64,000 nucleotides of DNA from Janthinobacterium sp. ROICE36 (GCF_002869965.1 NZ_PEBS01000021.1:16946-80945), one strand, 5' to 3'; positions 25,484 to 37,354 are shown, counted from the stretch's first letter. The notes: a model not told the origin generated them from the sequence alone. Numbers and translations are program-made.

Positions 25484-26146
25484 TTAGGCCGCAGGTGCAA
25501 AGCGCAGGCGGATGCCTGCCGTGACGACAGCCAGCAAGTCGTCGATATGCGCATTCACTTCCGGGTGCGGCGTCCATGGGTCGCCCGCATCCATGACGAT
25601 GCGCAGGGAAACGAGGCCGTGCAGCGATTGCCAGAAGATTTGCGTCATCGTATGCAGCGCCGGCTCGTCTTGGCGCACCTTGCCCGCCTGCGCCAGTTCG
25701 CCGAACAGGTGCAGCGCATAGGCGTACGGGTCTTGCTCGATATTGCCGTGTTCGACTTCGACGGCGTCGATTTCCGCATGCGGGCGCAATTCCATGAAGA
25801 TCAGCGAATACTCGTCCGGATGCTGGAAACCGTACTCGATGTAGGCGCGGCCGACCAGGCGGATGCGATCCCATGGGTCAATGCTGGTGGCGCAGGCCGT
25901 GCGCATGGCGCGCACCAGTTCCAGCAAGTCCTTGTCCATGGCCTGGGCAATCAAGGTAGCCTTGTCGCGGAACAGCGCGTACACGACCGTGGTGGAAAAA
26001 CCGGCCGCCTCGGCCACCTTGCGGATGGAGACGGCGCGCGCGCCGCCCTTCTTGATGAGATCTTTGACGACGTCGATGATGTGCTCGCGCCGCGCCTGGG
26101 CCTCGCGCAACTTTCTTTCCTGAATATTGGTCAACTTCTTGTCCAC
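25484..26146 (-). CDS. TetR family transcriptional regulator
   Basis: A 220-residue TetR protein. The HTH region is AVSIRKVAEAAGFSTTVVYA followed by LFRDKATLIAQAM, and the C-terminal domain has DEYSLIFMELRPHAE, a pattern like the WHG/TetR_C subgroup. I chose GTG 26146, because AGGAAAG lies 5 bases upstream; the longer TTG start at 26176 has no ribosome site. It is convergent with the CoA-transferase gene and divergent from the M14 carboxypeptidase gene (300 bases away). Target unknown. Confidence 0.88.
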   Translation of the reverse strand: MDKKLTNIQERKLREAQARREHIIDVVKDLIKKGGARAVSIRKVAEAAGFSTTVVYALFRDKATLIAQAMDKDLLELVRAMRTACATSIDPWDRIRLVGRAYIEYGFQHPDEYSLIFMELRPHAEIDAVEVEHGNIEQDPYAYALHLFGELAQAGKVRQDEPALHTMTQIFWQSLHGLVSLRIVMDAGDPWTPHPEVNAHIDDLLAVVTAGIRLRFAPAA

Positions 26147-26446
26147 GACTCTTTCCTGGCGACACGATGAAAGCAAGAATTATAGGGGGGCGATGGGCTG
26201 CCAATGTGTCTGGCATTGTTACAATTCGGTTTTTTGTCCGGCCGATGCGACAACGCACCGATTTTTCGCCCTTTTACCCGGCACTTTTCCATCGATGCCC
26301 CGGATTGGTGCATAAATCACCCGCCCAGGCTTTGCGAACGGGGCCAAAGGGCGGAAAATACCGGGATAGCTTACACTGCGTTTTTAGCGCGACGGCGCTA
26401 GCCCACGAGGCAGCGCCGGAACTCTTACATTGGACGGTATCATTAT
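26147..26446. other. Divergent intergenic region between TetR and M14 genes
   Basis: 300 bases with no gene. It must hold promoters for both the TetR regulator and the carboxypeptidase-CYTH operon; I could not pick boxes or an operator with confidence. Confidence 0.4.
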
Positions 26447-27568
26447 ATGACCATTAAAATCAGCCAAAACTTCGACTCGGGCGCCATCGAGGTGGTGAGC
26501 GCTACCAGCGCCAACGCCATCGACCTGAACTTGCGCAAGGATAGCCACGCCGATATCCACCAGTGGTTCCATTTCCGCCTGCAGGGCGCGCGTGACCAGG
26601 CGTGCACGCTGCGCATCCTGAACGCGGGCCAGGCCACCTATCCGGCCGGCTATGAAGGCTACCAGGCCGTGGCCAGTTACGACAGCGAAAACTGGTTCCG
26701 CGTGCCGACTGCGTTCGATGGCCAGGTCATGACAATTACGCATACGCCGGAACTCGACAGCGTGTACTACGCCTATTTCGAGCCGTATTCGTGGGAACGC
26801 CATTTGCGCCTGCTGGGCGAAGTAGCCGAGCATCCGCTGGCGCGCGTCTCTGACCTGGGCAGCACGGTCGACGGCCGCGACATGAACATGGTTACCATCG
26901 GCAACCCGCAGGCGGAAAAGAAAATCTGGGTCATCGCGCGCCAGCATCCAGGCGAATCGATGGCCGAATGGTTTGTCGAAGGCCTGATCGATTCCCTGCT
27001 GGATGATGCCAACCCGATCGCGCGCAAGCTGCTGCAGCGCGCCGTGTTCCACATCGTGCCAAACATGAATCCGGATGGTTCCATCCGCGGCAACCTGCGC
27101 ACGAATGCGGCCGGCGCCAACCTGAACCGCGAATGGATGACGCCATCGCTGGCGTCCAGCCCGGAAGTGCTGTGCGTGAAAAACAAGATCCACGAAACGG
27201 GCGTCGACATGTTCTTCGACATCCACGGCGATGAAGCGCTGCCGTACAACTTTGTGGCCGGCAATGAAATGCTGGAAAACTTCACGCCGGCGCAAGCGGC
27301 GCACCAGAAGGCCTTCATCGAGCGCTACAAGCAGGCCAGCCCTGACTTCCAGGACAAGTTCGGCTACGCGGCCAGCAAGTACAAGTCGGACATGCTGACC
27401 CTGGCGTCGAAATACATCGGCCACCACTTCGGCTGCCTGGCGCTGACCCTGGAAATGCCGTTCAAGGAAAACGCCGACTTGCCCGATCCGGCCGTGGGCT
27501 GGAACGGCGCGCGCAGCGCGGCACTGGGCGCGGCCATGCTGCAGCCTATCCTGCTGTCGCTGGATTGA
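26447..27568 (+). CDS. M14 family zinc carboxypeptidase, cytosolic carboxypeptidase-like
   Basis: A 373-residue protein with no signal peptide. An N-terminal beta domain (about 1-120) ends at PYSWERHLRLLGE, and the catalytic domain has the zinc pair in ARQHPGESMAEWFVEG (His, Glu), the third ligand in FFDIHGDEALPYNF, the substrate Arg region GANLNREW, and the general-base Glu in LALTLEMPF. This architecture is that of the cytosolic (M14B/M14D) carboxypeptidases, related to eukaryotic tubulin deglutamylases; bacterial substrates are unknown. The CYTH-domain gene follows after 12 bases, so the two probably form an operon. All expected metal ligands are present. Confidence 0.92.
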   Translation: MTIKISQNFDSGAIEVVSATSANAIDLNLRKDSHADIHQWFHFRLQGARDQACTLRILNAGQATYPAGYEGYQAVASYDSENWFRVPTAFDGQVMTITHTPELDSVYYAYFEPYSWERHLRLLGEVAEHPLARVSDLGSTVDGRDMNMVTIGNPQAEKKIWVIARQHPGESMAEWFVEGLIDSLLDDANPIARKLLQRAVFHIVPNMNPDGSIRGNLRTNAAGANLNREWMTPSLASSPEVLCVKNKIHETGVDMFFDIHGDEALPYNFVAGNEMLENFTPAQAAHQKAFIERYKQASPDFQDKFGYAASKYKSDMLTLASKYIGHHFGCLALTLEMPFKENADLPDPAVGWNGARSAALGAAMLQPILLSLD

Positions 27569-27580
27569 ACGGCGTTGATC

Positions 27581-28045
27581 ATGGGCGTCGAGATCGAGCG
27601 TAAATTCCTGTTGCAAGGCGATGCCTGGCGCGGCCTGGGGCAGGCAGTGTTGCTGCGCCAGGGCTATTTATCGTCCGCGCGCGAGCGCGTGGTGCGCGTG
27701 CGCATCGAGGGTGAGCAGGCGATGCTGACCATCAAGGGCGCGAACGTGGGCGCGACGCGCGGCGAGTGGGAGTATCCGATTCCGCTGGCGGACGCCGTCG
27801 AACTGCTCGACGGCCTGTGCGAACAGCCGCTGATCGAAAAAGTCCGCCACCGCATCGAGCACGCGGGCATGGTGTGGGAAGTCGACGAGTTCCTGGGCGC
27901 GAATGCGGGCTTGATCGTGGCCGAGATCGAACTGGCCTCGGAAGACCAGCCCTTCGAGAAACCCGACTGGGTCGGCGCGGAAGTGTCGGGCGATGCGCGC
28001 TACTACAACGCGAACTTGATCCGCCAGCCGTTTTCACAGTGGTGA
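27581..28045 (+). CDS. CYTH domain protein (triphosphate tunnel metalloenzyme)
   Basis: A 154-residue protein whose opening GVEIERKFLL carries the signature ExExK. Alternating charged strands follow, with RVRIEGEQAMLTIKG and EYPIPLADAVELLD, as in the tunnel-fold enzymes. Short bacterial members hydrolyse inorganic tripolyphosphate or related triphosphates; adenylate cyclase activity is known in a few. The start ATG 27581 is preferred over a TTG two codons upstream. It follows the M14 carboxypeptidase gene directly and ends before a strong terminator. The exact substrate cannot be told. Confidence 0.9.
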   Translation: MGVEIERKFLLQGDAWRGLGQAVLLRQGYLSSARERVVRVRIEGEQAMLTIKGANVGATRGEWEYPIPLADAVELLDGLCEQPLIEKVRHRIEHAGMVWEVDEFLGANAGLIVAEIELASEDQPFEKPDWVGAEVSGDARYYNANLIRQPFSQW

Positions 28046-28072
28046 TGGGGCGATAAACGCGGCTTGAAATGC

Positions 28073-28103
28073 AAAAAGGCGGAACCTAGGTTCCGCCTTT
28101 TTT
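28073..28103. terminator. Bidirectional terminator between convergent genes
   Basis: A perfect palindrome (AAAAAGGCGGAACC and its complement) with A and T runs on opposite sides serves the CYTH gene on the plus strand and the DUF2863 gene on the minus strand. Confidence 0.9.
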
Positions 28104-28115
28104 ACGTCTGCCGAT

Positions 28116-29369
28116 TTAGTGGAAGTGTTCGGTGCCTTGCGGCGTATCTTCCGGCATTTCCGCATGCGCCAGCTCACCGACAGGGTCGGCAAACAAAGGC
28201 GCGCCGCAATCGTCGCAGTATTCACCGACAAAACGTTCCGCATGGCGCTTGATCTGCGTCACGCCGGCCGCGTTCAGGTGCTCGATGATTTCATCGACGG
28301 GCGTCTTTTGCTTGTCCAGCGCGGCAATGCCGACCTGGATCAGGCCTTCGATGGGCGTGCCATCCTCGTCTTCCTGGCCGTACAGGGGCCAGACGATGCC
28401 GTAGATGACGTCCGGCGTCTGGCGCAGGGTGAAGGCGATGCGGTACTCGTCGACCTGGCCATCGGCCGCTTCTTCACCAAAGCCGGCGATGACGGCACGC
28501 AGTTCCGACGGTTCGATGGCCAAGGTGTGCATCAGGTAGTGCACGGCGGCGCGTACGGAGACGGGGCGTATCAGCTTGTCCGCTTCGCGGCAGGCCACGT
28601 AGTACGCTTCCGGCAACAGCAGTTCCAGGCCGCAGCCGGGCAGCAAACGGGCGATGGTCGGCGTCGCCTGCGTGCGCCATTGTTCCAGGGCGGCGCTGCG
28701 CTCGGCGATGAAGTCGAGCTGGCTCGACGGCGTCTGCCAGCGGAACAGCGGGGCACCGCTTGGCGCCACCACGGCTACCAGCAGGTAGCGCGTGTCGGCC
28801 AGGAAGGGCGCCGTTTCCGCCTCTTTGCTTGAGGGCTTGACGGCCGTGCCTTTCAGGGCCGCCAGTGCCAGCTTCTGCGTCTTGGCATAGGTTTCGACGT
28901 GGCTGCGCGGCAACTGGTCGATCGAATACAGGGTCGGCGCCATGGCCATCTTCGTGCCATCGGCCAGCAGGTGGGCGGCGAAATGCGCGGACAATACGCC
29001 GTGCGCATCGCCGGCCATGGGGCCGGAAGCGATGGAAAAGCGCGTCCACGCGAGGATGGGCACGGCCACCAGCAGGGCGTCGTAGCGCACGTCTTCATGC
29101 GTGATGACGGTCGATTCGCTGACGGCTTCAACGCAGTCCATCAGCACGTCGTAGGCGTTCAAGTCTTCCTTGAACAGGCTGCCCAGGGTGTTGTCGATGG
29201 TGTCCTGGTGGCCGGTTTTGAGTAATTTCTGGAGCTGCGTATCCAGGCTGTGTTCCCAGGACCGCTCTTCGAGACGGCTGGCTGCCTGTACAATCGCCTG
29301 GGCAAAGGTGACCAGGCGCTGGCTGTCGGCAGTCAGTTTATGGGATGAATCTTTGGAAGGACGACGCAT
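28116..29369 (-). CDS. DUF2863 family protein
   Basis: A 417-residue soluble protein starting MRRPSKDSSHKLTADSQRLV. It has long alpha/beta regions, IIEHLNAAGVTQIKRHAERF near the end, and a terminal EYCDDCGAPLFAD that looks like half of a zinc-ribbon (CxxC). It is a Burkholderiales-restricted family of unknown function; my assignment is from overall sequence character. It is monocistronic, ends at the shared terminator, and lies downstream of acnA in the same orientation but beyond acnA's own terminator. Confidence 0.8.
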   Translation of the reverse strand: MRRPSKDSSHKLTADSQRLVTFAQAIVQAASRLEERSWEHSLDTQLQKLLKTGHQDTIDNTLGSLFKEDLNAYDVLMDCVEAVSESTVITHEDVRYDALLVAVPILAWTRFSIASGPMAGDAHGVLSAHFAAHLLADGTKMAMAPTLYSIDQLPRSHVETYAKTQKLALAALKGTAVKPSSKEAETAPFLADTRYLLVAVVAPSGAPLFRWQTPSSQLDFIAERSAALEQWRTQATPTIARLLPGCGLELLLPEAYYVACREADKLIRPVSVRAAVHYLMHTLAIEPSELRAVIAGFGEEAADGQVDEYRIAFTLRQTPDVIYGIVWPLYGQEDEDGTPIEGLIQVGIAALDKQKTPVDEIIEHLNAAGVTQIKRHAERFVGEYCDDCGAPLFADPVGELAHAEMPEDTPQGTEHFH

Positions 29370-29528
29370 GGCGGGATAAGAGTCTCGGAAAGTGAAAAAA
29401 ATGGATCAGGCTAACAAGGATAAACCCTTATAACCGTATTGTAGAGGATTCGGCCGCACGCAATACGTAAGCTCTCCTCAGATCGTGCCAATAGTCTGAA
29501 TTTCAAGGAAAAACGGGACGCAGGGACG

Positions 29529-29556
29529 AAAAAAAGCGCCGGTCGAAACCGGCGCT
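29529..29556 (-). terminator. Rho-independent terminator of acnA
   Basis: Stem AGCGCCGGT/ACCGGCGCT with a CGAA loop; read on the minus strand it is followed by seven T. It lies 27 bases after the acnA stop. Confidence 0.9.
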
Positions 29557-29582
29557 CTTATCTTGCCTCACAGCTGGTCTGA

Positions 29583-32303
<2,721 letters not shown>

Positions 32304-32391
32304 GACCTCTCCTTGTTGGGTATCGTCTATTTATTGATGATTCAAATTACAAAACATGACTGAGCCCCCGAAGAGGCCCTTGCTACGCACA

Positions 32392-32946
32392 TCAGCCGCC
32401 GGTGACTGGCAAGACGCCCAGCGATGGCGGGGCTTCCACCGAGGCTGCCGACTTGGCTTGCTCCGCATCCTTGCATTCATTGGCCAACTGGCGGCCCTGC
32501 TTGGAATCGAGCAGCATGCCTTTGGCCGGGATGCCGATCCAGACCAGACCGTACAAGCGGTTCTCGAAGCGGTTGGCGCCGGTGGTGGTGCCAACGCGGC
32601 TCAGGCGGTGCAAACGCTTCTTCCAGCGCAGGGCGATGTGTTTGTCGTCAGTCGCATTGGTGTAGATGGTAATTTTATTACCAAGTTCACAATTGAAATC
32701 GGTGGAGGCCGAGCCAACGGTGTTCGGCTCATCGGCTTCTTCCTTGTCGAGCACCGACATGGCGAGCGGATGCGCTTCCTTGGCGGCTGCCTTGGCCTTG
32801 ACGGCCCTGGCCTTCGGCTTGGCCTTCACAGCCTTGGCTTTTGCCGGCTCTTTGCTGGCCGTGGCAGCGAAGCTGGCTGGCGCCAGCGTGAGGGTCATGG
32901 CGCCCAGCGCGACGCTGCAGGCAATGGCTAATTTGGAGAGGGACAT
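32392..32946 (-). CDS. Exported protein, MliC-like C-terminal domain
   Basis: A 184-residue protein. The signal peptide MSLSKLAIACSVALGAMTLT ends at ASFAA; a Lys/Ala-rich linker (about 30-60) follows, then a domain of about 110 residues with FNCELGNKITIYTN at its start and LANECKDAEQ at its end, a Cys spacing reminiscent of MliC/PliC lysozyme inhibitors. That resemblance is weak and I would not name the function. ATG 32946 is chosen because it starts the signal peptide. It lies 13 bases downstream of the lyase-like gene and may be co-transcribed with it. Confidence 0.75.
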   Translation of the reverse strand: MSLSKLAIACSVALGAMTLTLAPASFAATASKEPAKAKAVKAKPKARAVKAKAAAKEAHPLAMSVLDKEEADEPNTVGSASTDFNCELGNKITIYTNATDDKHIALRWKKRLHRLSRVGTTTGANRFENRLYGLVWIGIPAKGMLLDSKQGRQLANECKDAEQAKSAASVEAPPSLGVLPVTGG

Positions 32947-32959
32947 CGTGTAATTCCTG

Positions 32960-33958
32960 TCAGTTTTCAGTGGTGCTGGTAGGCAGCGCGTTGAGTAATG
33001 CAGCGGCAGCCTCGGGCAAGCCGAGGCCTGCCAGTTTGGCGCGTTGCAAAACGGTCCAATAATATCGGTAGCTGGCGCGGTCGTGCAAGCGGCCATTTTG
33101 CGCAATCGGTCCCCAGTTGGCGCGCAGCGCCTCATTCAGGATGTTGCTGGCTTCGTTGACTTCCGACAGTCGCGGCGTAAAGGCCTTGATAATGGGCTTG
33201 ATCTGGTCCGGATGGATGCTCCACATGCGCGTGTAACCGAACTCGGCCGTCGCGCGCTGGGCGTCATTCGCCACCACGGCCGAATCGCGCACGTCCGTCG
33301 TCACGTTGTGCGACGGAACCTTGCCGTGCGCGTGGCAGGCGGCCGCCACCTCGAGCTTGGCGCGCACCACCAGCGGGTGCGTAAATTGGCCCGGCGTGCG
33401 CATGGCGGCGGCGGGAATGGCGCCGTAATGGGCCGAGACGAAATCCATGATGCCGAAGGACAGGCATTCGACCTGGGGCAGGGCGGCGATGGCGTAGGCG
33501 TCGCGCAGCGCGCCATGCGTCTCGATCAGGATATGCACGGGCAGGTTGTCGCGGCCGGCGCGGCGCGCGTGCAGGTTGATCAGGTCGATGGCCAGCATGG
33601 CATCTTGCACGCCGCCCACCTTGGGTACGGCGATGTAGGCCAGGCGGGCCGCGGCGGCGCAGATGATTTCCACGTCGCGCGCGAAAAACGGGCTGTCGAC
33701 GTCGTGCACGCGTACGCCGATCCGGTTGAACTGGTTCTCGTCGCTGGCCAGCAGGCCGGCGATCATGTGGGCGTGGGTTTCTTCGTTGCCGGCGCTGGCG
33801 CCGTCTTCGCAGTCGAACGTGATGTCGAACAGGGGCCCAAGCTCTTGTTGCAAAGCAATCGATTTACGCATCAGCTTTTCAGAGCCGGCGTAGTGGTCGC
33901 AAGCGGCGAGCAACAGCGGCTGGCGTTTGCCTTGGAATAAAACCTCGGAAGGGTGCAT
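32960..33958 (-). CDS. HpcH/HpaI-type CoA ester lyase (malyl-CoA or citryl-CoA lyase-like)
   Basis: A 332-residue TIM-barrel enzyme of the CitE-like superfamily. Signature segments are FDITFDCEDGASAGNEETHA (metal-binding Glu/Asp), NRIGVRVHDVDSPFF (CoA-side Arg), PVHILIETHGALRDA, and the C-terminal MWSIHPDQIKPI. Relatives cleave L-malyl-CoA, methylmalyl-CoA or citramalyl-CoA to acetyl- or propionyl-CoA and an oxo-acid, or hydrolyse malyl-CoA. Placement right after mdh and before acnA, in one direction, suggests a link between malate and acetyl-CoA/glyoxylate. The exact substrate is uncertain. Confidence 0.88.
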   Translation of the reverse strand: MHPSEVLFQGKRQPLLLAACDHYAGSEKLMRKSIALQQELGPLFDITFDCEDGASAGNEETHAHMIAGLLASDENQFNRIGVRVHDVDSPFFARDVEIICAAAARLAYIAVPKVGGVQDAMLAIDLINLHARRAGRDNLPVHILIETHGALRDAYAIAALPQVECLSFGIMDFVSAHYGAIPAAAMRTPGQFTHPLVVRAKLEVAAACHAHGKVPSHNVTTDVRDSAVVANDAQRATAEFGYTRMWSIHPDQIKPIIKAFTPRLSEVNEASNILNEALRANWGPIAQNGRLHDRASYRYYWTVLQRAKLAGLGLPEAAAALLNALPTSTTEN

Positions 33959-34069
33959 GCTTAAGGCATTTCTGCAGGTAAAAACTACTTGATAAAACAG
34001 CCGCGCCGCGAATCTCGCGGGGCGGCCTTCTTGGCGGGCGGCGCGCAGGCCGCGCCGCCAATGCTGGAT

Positions 34070-35059
34070 TTATGCCAGCAGGTGTTTCACGCCTTCGCGC
34101 TCTTCGGTCAGTTCTTTCAGGGTCAGGTTGATGCGCTCTTGCGAGAATGCATCGATTTCCAGACCTTGAACGATGGCGTACTCACCGTTGTCGGTGGTGA
34201 CCGGGAAGCCGAACACGGTGCCTTCAGGGATGCCATACGAGCCATCGGAAGGTACGCCCATGGTGGTCCACTTGCCAGCCGTGCCCAGCATCCAGTCATG
34301 GATGTGGTCGATGGCGGCGTTCGCTGCCGACGCTGCCGACGACAGGCCGCGCGCTTCGATGATGGCCGCGCCGCGCTTGCCGACGGTCGGCAGGAAGGTG
34401 TTGGCGTTCCATTCCTGGTCGTTGATCAAGTCCTTGACGGCCTTGCCGTTGACGGTGGCGAAACGGTAGTCGGCGTACATGGTTGGCGAGTGGTTGCCCC
34501 AGACGGTCAGCTTCTCGATGTCCTTGACGGCGGTGCCGGTCTTAGCCGCGACTTGCGACAGCGCGCGGTTGTGGTCCAGGCGCAGCATGGCGGTGAAGTT
34601 TTTCGCCGGCAGCGACGGTGCCGATTTCATGGCGATGTAAGCGTTGGTGTTGGCTGGGTTGCCGACCACCAGAACTTTGACATTGCGCGAAGCGACGGCG
34701 TCGAGCGCCTTGCCTTGTACCGTGAAGATCTGCGCGTTAGCTTCCAGCAGATCTTTGCGTTCCATACCCGGGCCGCGTGGACGCGCGCCCACCAGTACGG
34801 CGACGTCGACATCCTTGAATGCGGTCAGCGGATCGGAGTGGGCGGTCATTTCCGTCAGCAGCGGGAAGGCGCAATCGTCGATTTCCATCATCACGCCCTT
34901 GAGCGCCTTCTGGGCTTTTTCGTCCGGGATTTCAAGCAGTTGCAAGATGACAGGCTGGTCTTTGCCGAGCATGTCGCCATTGGCGATGCGGAACAACAGG
35001 GCGTAGCCGATCTGGCCGGCGGCGCCGGTCACTGCAACACGCATTGGGGTTTTAGCCAT
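34070..35059 (-). CDS. mdh: Malate dehydrogenase (NAD)
   Basis: A 329-residue malate dehydrogenase of the long (cytosolic-like) type. The NAD-binding loop is [20 protein letters not shown], the substrate Arg loop is [16 protein letters not shown], and the catalytic His190 lies in [12 protein letters not shown]. It oxidises malate to oxaloacetate. It is divergent from the GntR regulator gene, with 304 bases between the starts, and first of a minus-strand set with the lyase-like gene (111 bases downstream), a small exported protein and acnA. Very confident. Confidence 0.98.
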   Translation of the reverse strand: MAKTPMRVAVTGAAGQIGYALLFRIANGDMLGKDQPVILQLLEIPDEKAQKALKGVMMEIDDCAFPLLTEMTAHSDPLTAFKDVDVAVLVGARPRGPGMERKDLLEANAQIFTVQGKALDAVASRNVKVLVVGNPANTNAYIAMKSAPSLPAKNFTAMLRLDHNRALSQVAAKTGTAVKDIEKLTVWGNHSPTMYADYRFATVNGKAVKDLINDQEWNANTFLPTVGKRGAAIIEARGLSSAASAANAAIDHIHDWMLGTAGKWTTMGVPSDGSYGIPEGTVFGFPVTTDNGEYAIVQGLEIDAFSQERINLTLKELTEEREGVKHLLA

Positions 35060-35290
35060 GATGAATCTCCAAAGTGGGAAAGAAAACGGGCTTGAAGCTG
35101 GGCTTACGCTTATCCGGAAAAACTATAATGATACCAAAACCGGCCGGCGCCACCGAATTGCTGGTGTACGCTGCCGTCACGCTCGTGCTGCACGAGGCCA
35201 GAGTGGCTGGCCGACAACATAAAACGCTGGCTCACAAGTTTTATCGAGGGCAGTTTAGGCCTCTGATCTGTATCTGTCAATCATATCTTA

Positions 35291-35306
35291 TGTCTTATAT
35301 AAGACA
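35291..35306. promoter_or_regulatory. Perfect 16-bp palindrome TGTCTTATATAAGACA, candidate GntR operator
   Basis: It lies 58 bases before the gntR ATG at 35364 and 231 bases before mdh. The GT...TATA...AC layout fits HutC-subfamily GntR operators. The nested TTATATAAG also resembles a -10 box, so binding would block transcription. Confidence 0.55.
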
Positions 35307-35363
35307 GATAACTATAGGTGTTTTACTGGACGCGGGCGGTGATTTGTGTTGAAATGTCGGACT

Positions 35364-36257
35364 ATGAATTCCGCCTCGTCCAATCTGACCAATAATGCCA
35401 CTGCTGCAAGCGGGGCGGTCAGTCCGACCGCGAGCTCCCCGGCCACGTCCGTCGCCGCAGCTGCCAGCACGCCAGTCACTGTGGTGTCCAGCAGCGATAC
35501 CACTACGGCGATGCCCGTCGCCACGCCTGTAGTCAATGCCTCACCCACCTTCAGTCCCCTGTACCAGCAGATCAAGGCGCTCATTACGCAGAGCCTGCAA
35601 TCGGGCGAGTGGAAGCCGGGCGAGCTCATTCCCAGCGAAGTCGAGCTGGCAGGGCGCTTCAAGGTCAGCCAGGGCACGGTGCGCAAGGCCATCGATGAAC
35701 TGGCCGCCGAGAACCTCGTCATGCGCCGCCAGGGCAAGGGTACTTTTGTTTCCACCCACCATGAGGCGCGCGCGCATTTTCGCTTCCTGCGCCTGGTGCC
35801 GGACGAAGGCGTGCCGCATTATCCTGAAAGCAAGTTCATCGAAGTCAGACGCGTGCGCGCGCCCGCCGACGTGGCGCGCCTGATGGACCTGAAGTCTGGC
35901 GACGCCGTCATCTTCATCAAGCGCGTGCAGTATTTCGACGGCGTGCCGACCATCGTCGAGGAGCTGTGGCTGCCCGGCCTGATCTTCAAGGGCCTGACGG
36001 CCGAGCGCCTGGTGGAATACAAGGGCCCCATGTATGGCCTGTTTGAAACGGAATTTGGCACGCGCATGATACGCGCGTCCGAGCAGATCCGCGCCGTGTG
36101 CGCCGATGCGGGCGCCGCGCAATTGTTAAATATCGACCTCGGCACGCCCTTGCTCAGTTCCGAGCGCGTGTCGTTTACCTACGGCGACAAGCCGGTCGAA
36201 CTGCGCCGGGGCTTGTACCTGACCAGTCGTCATCATTATCAGAATGAACTCAGCTGA
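35364..36257 (+). CDS. GntR family regulator, HutC/UTRA subfamily
   Basis: A 297-residue protein. The first 55 residues or so are a low-complexity Ser/Thr/Ala/Val tail, the winged HTH follows with LYQQIKALITQSLQSGEWKP and SEVELAGRFKVSQGTVRKAI, and the UTRA ligand domain includes EELWLPGLIFKGL and ends ELRRGLYLTSRHHYQ. ATG 35364 is chosen; an in-frame GTG at 35346 is possible. It lies between mdh and sdhC; regulators at this spot in related genomes are assumed to control TCA genes. Effector unknown. Confidence 0.9.
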   Translation: MNSASSNLTNNATAASGAVSPTASSPATSVAAAASTPVTVVSSSDTTTAMPVATPVVNASPTFSPLYQQIKALITQSLQSGEWKPGELIPSEVELAGRFKVSQGTVRKAIDELAAENLVMRRQGKGTFVSTHHEARAHFRFLRLVPDEGVPHYPESKFIEVRRVRAPADVARLMDLKSGDAVIFIKRVQYFDGVPTIVEELWLPGLIFKGLTAERLVEYKGPMYGLFETEFGTRMIRASEQIRAVCADAGAAQLLNIDLGTPLLSSERVSFTYGDKPVELRRGLYLTSRHHYQNELS

Positions 36258-36563
36258 AGTGGACGGGTGCCTCCGGGTGCCCGGAAAAGCGGCAAGGCTG
36301 ACGTGCATCGCTTGCAAGATGCCTGCCGCAAGGCGGGCACCGGAGACAACGGAAAGCGCAGCGATAGCATGGCCTGCCCCGGCGGGCCGTGCTTTGCCGG
36401 TGATTCTGTAATTAAATTACGTGAACTACGGAAAGTAGCGCGGTATTTTGTAGTAAAAAACCATTTTGGTTATATGTAACAATAGATATTGGTATGGGTT
36501 GCGAAAATCGGCGAAAATCGCGGCTTCAATATTTAGTTGAAATTCAAAGGGGAGGTTTTTGTT
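36258..36563. other. Leader region of the sdhCDAB operon
   Basis: 306 bases without a gene. It carries the partial palindrome half TGTAGTAAAA at 36449-36458, GTTATATGTAAC at 36469-36480, and a short repeat (GCGAAAATCG twice near 36500-36526). The GGGGAGG ribosome site is at 36549-36555. The sdh promoter is probably between 36400 and 36530. Confidence 0.5.
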
Positions 36564-36986
36564 ATGTCCGAAGCCGTAAGAGAAGTACCAAAAAAAGAAC
36601 GGCCGCAATTCCGTAACATTCATGTTACCGAATTGTCGAACTACCGCATGGCTGTCGGCGCCATCGTCTCGATCCTGCATCGCATCAGCGGTTTCATCAT
36701 TTTCGCCCTGCTGCCATGCATCCTGTACATGCTGGAACTGAGCCTGCGCTCCGAGATGTCCTACGCCTACTTCCAGGGCATCGCCTCGCACTGGTTCGTC
36801 AAGCTGATCACCCTGGGTCTGGTCTGGGCCTTCCTGCACCACTTCTGCGCCGGCATCCGTCATTTGTTCATGGATGTGCACGTTGCCATCGAAAAAGATT
36901 CGGCCCGCAAGACCGCGACGTCCGTACTGGTCGTGAGCCTGGTGTTGACGGCCTTGGTCGCTTTGAAACTGTTTGGAGTATTTTAA
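36564..36986 (+). CDS. sdhC: Succinate dehydrogenase cytochrome b556 subunit
   Basis: A 140-residue, three-TM membrane anchor of complex II. The quinone/haem-side helix starts SILHRISGFIIFALLP, and the haem ligand lies in HHFCAGIRHLFMD. It holds the catalytic SdhAB dimer on the inner membrane and passes electrons to ubiquinone. ATG 36564 has an excellent GGGGAGG 8 bases upstream; an earlier ATG at 36537 is rejected for this. First gene of sdhCDAB-sdhE-gltA. Confidence 0.96.
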   Translation: MSEAVREVPKKERPQFRNIHVTELSNYRMAVGAIVSILHRISGFIIFALLPCILYMLELSLRSEMSYAYFQGIASHWFVKLITLGLVWAFLHHFCAGIRHLFMDVHVAIEKDSARKTATSVLVVSLVLTALVALKLFGVF

Positions 36987-36988
36987 AC

Positions 36989-37354
36989 ATGGCAGACAAT
37001 AATATCGGACCGAAACGCCTCGTCGTCGGTGCCCATTACGGCTTGCGCGATTGGCTGGCGCAACGCGTCACCGCCATCGTCATGGTGGCGTATGTGGCCA
37101 TCCTGCTGATTTCTTTCTTGACTGGCAGCAACTTCAGCTATGAAGGCTGGGCTGGTCTGTTCGCACAGCAGTGGTTTAAATTGTTCAGCCTGGTGACTTT
37201 CCTGGCGCTGTTCTACCACGCATGGGTCGGCGTACGCGACATCTGGATGGACTACGTGAAAAGCGCTGGCCTCCGTTTGACCCTGCAAATTGCCACCATG
37301 CTGTGGTTGATCGCTTGTGCCGGCTGGACGGTACAGATACTCTGGAGTGTGTAA
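36989..37354 (+). CDS. sdhD: Succinate dehydrogenase membrane anchor subunit
   Basis: A 121-residue, three-TM protein that completes the membrane part of complex II. It reads [20 protein letters not shown] in the first helix and [20 protein letters not shown], holding the His and Tyr/Asp used for haem and quinone binding. ATG 36989 lies 2 bases after the sdhC stop, so translation is coupled. Confidence 0.95.
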   Translation: MADNNIGPKRLVVGAHYGLRDWLAQRVTAIVMVAYVAILLISFLTGSNFSYEGWAGLFAQQWFKLFSLVTFLALFYHAWVGVRDIWMDYVKSAGLRLTLQIATMLWLIACAGWTVQILWSV

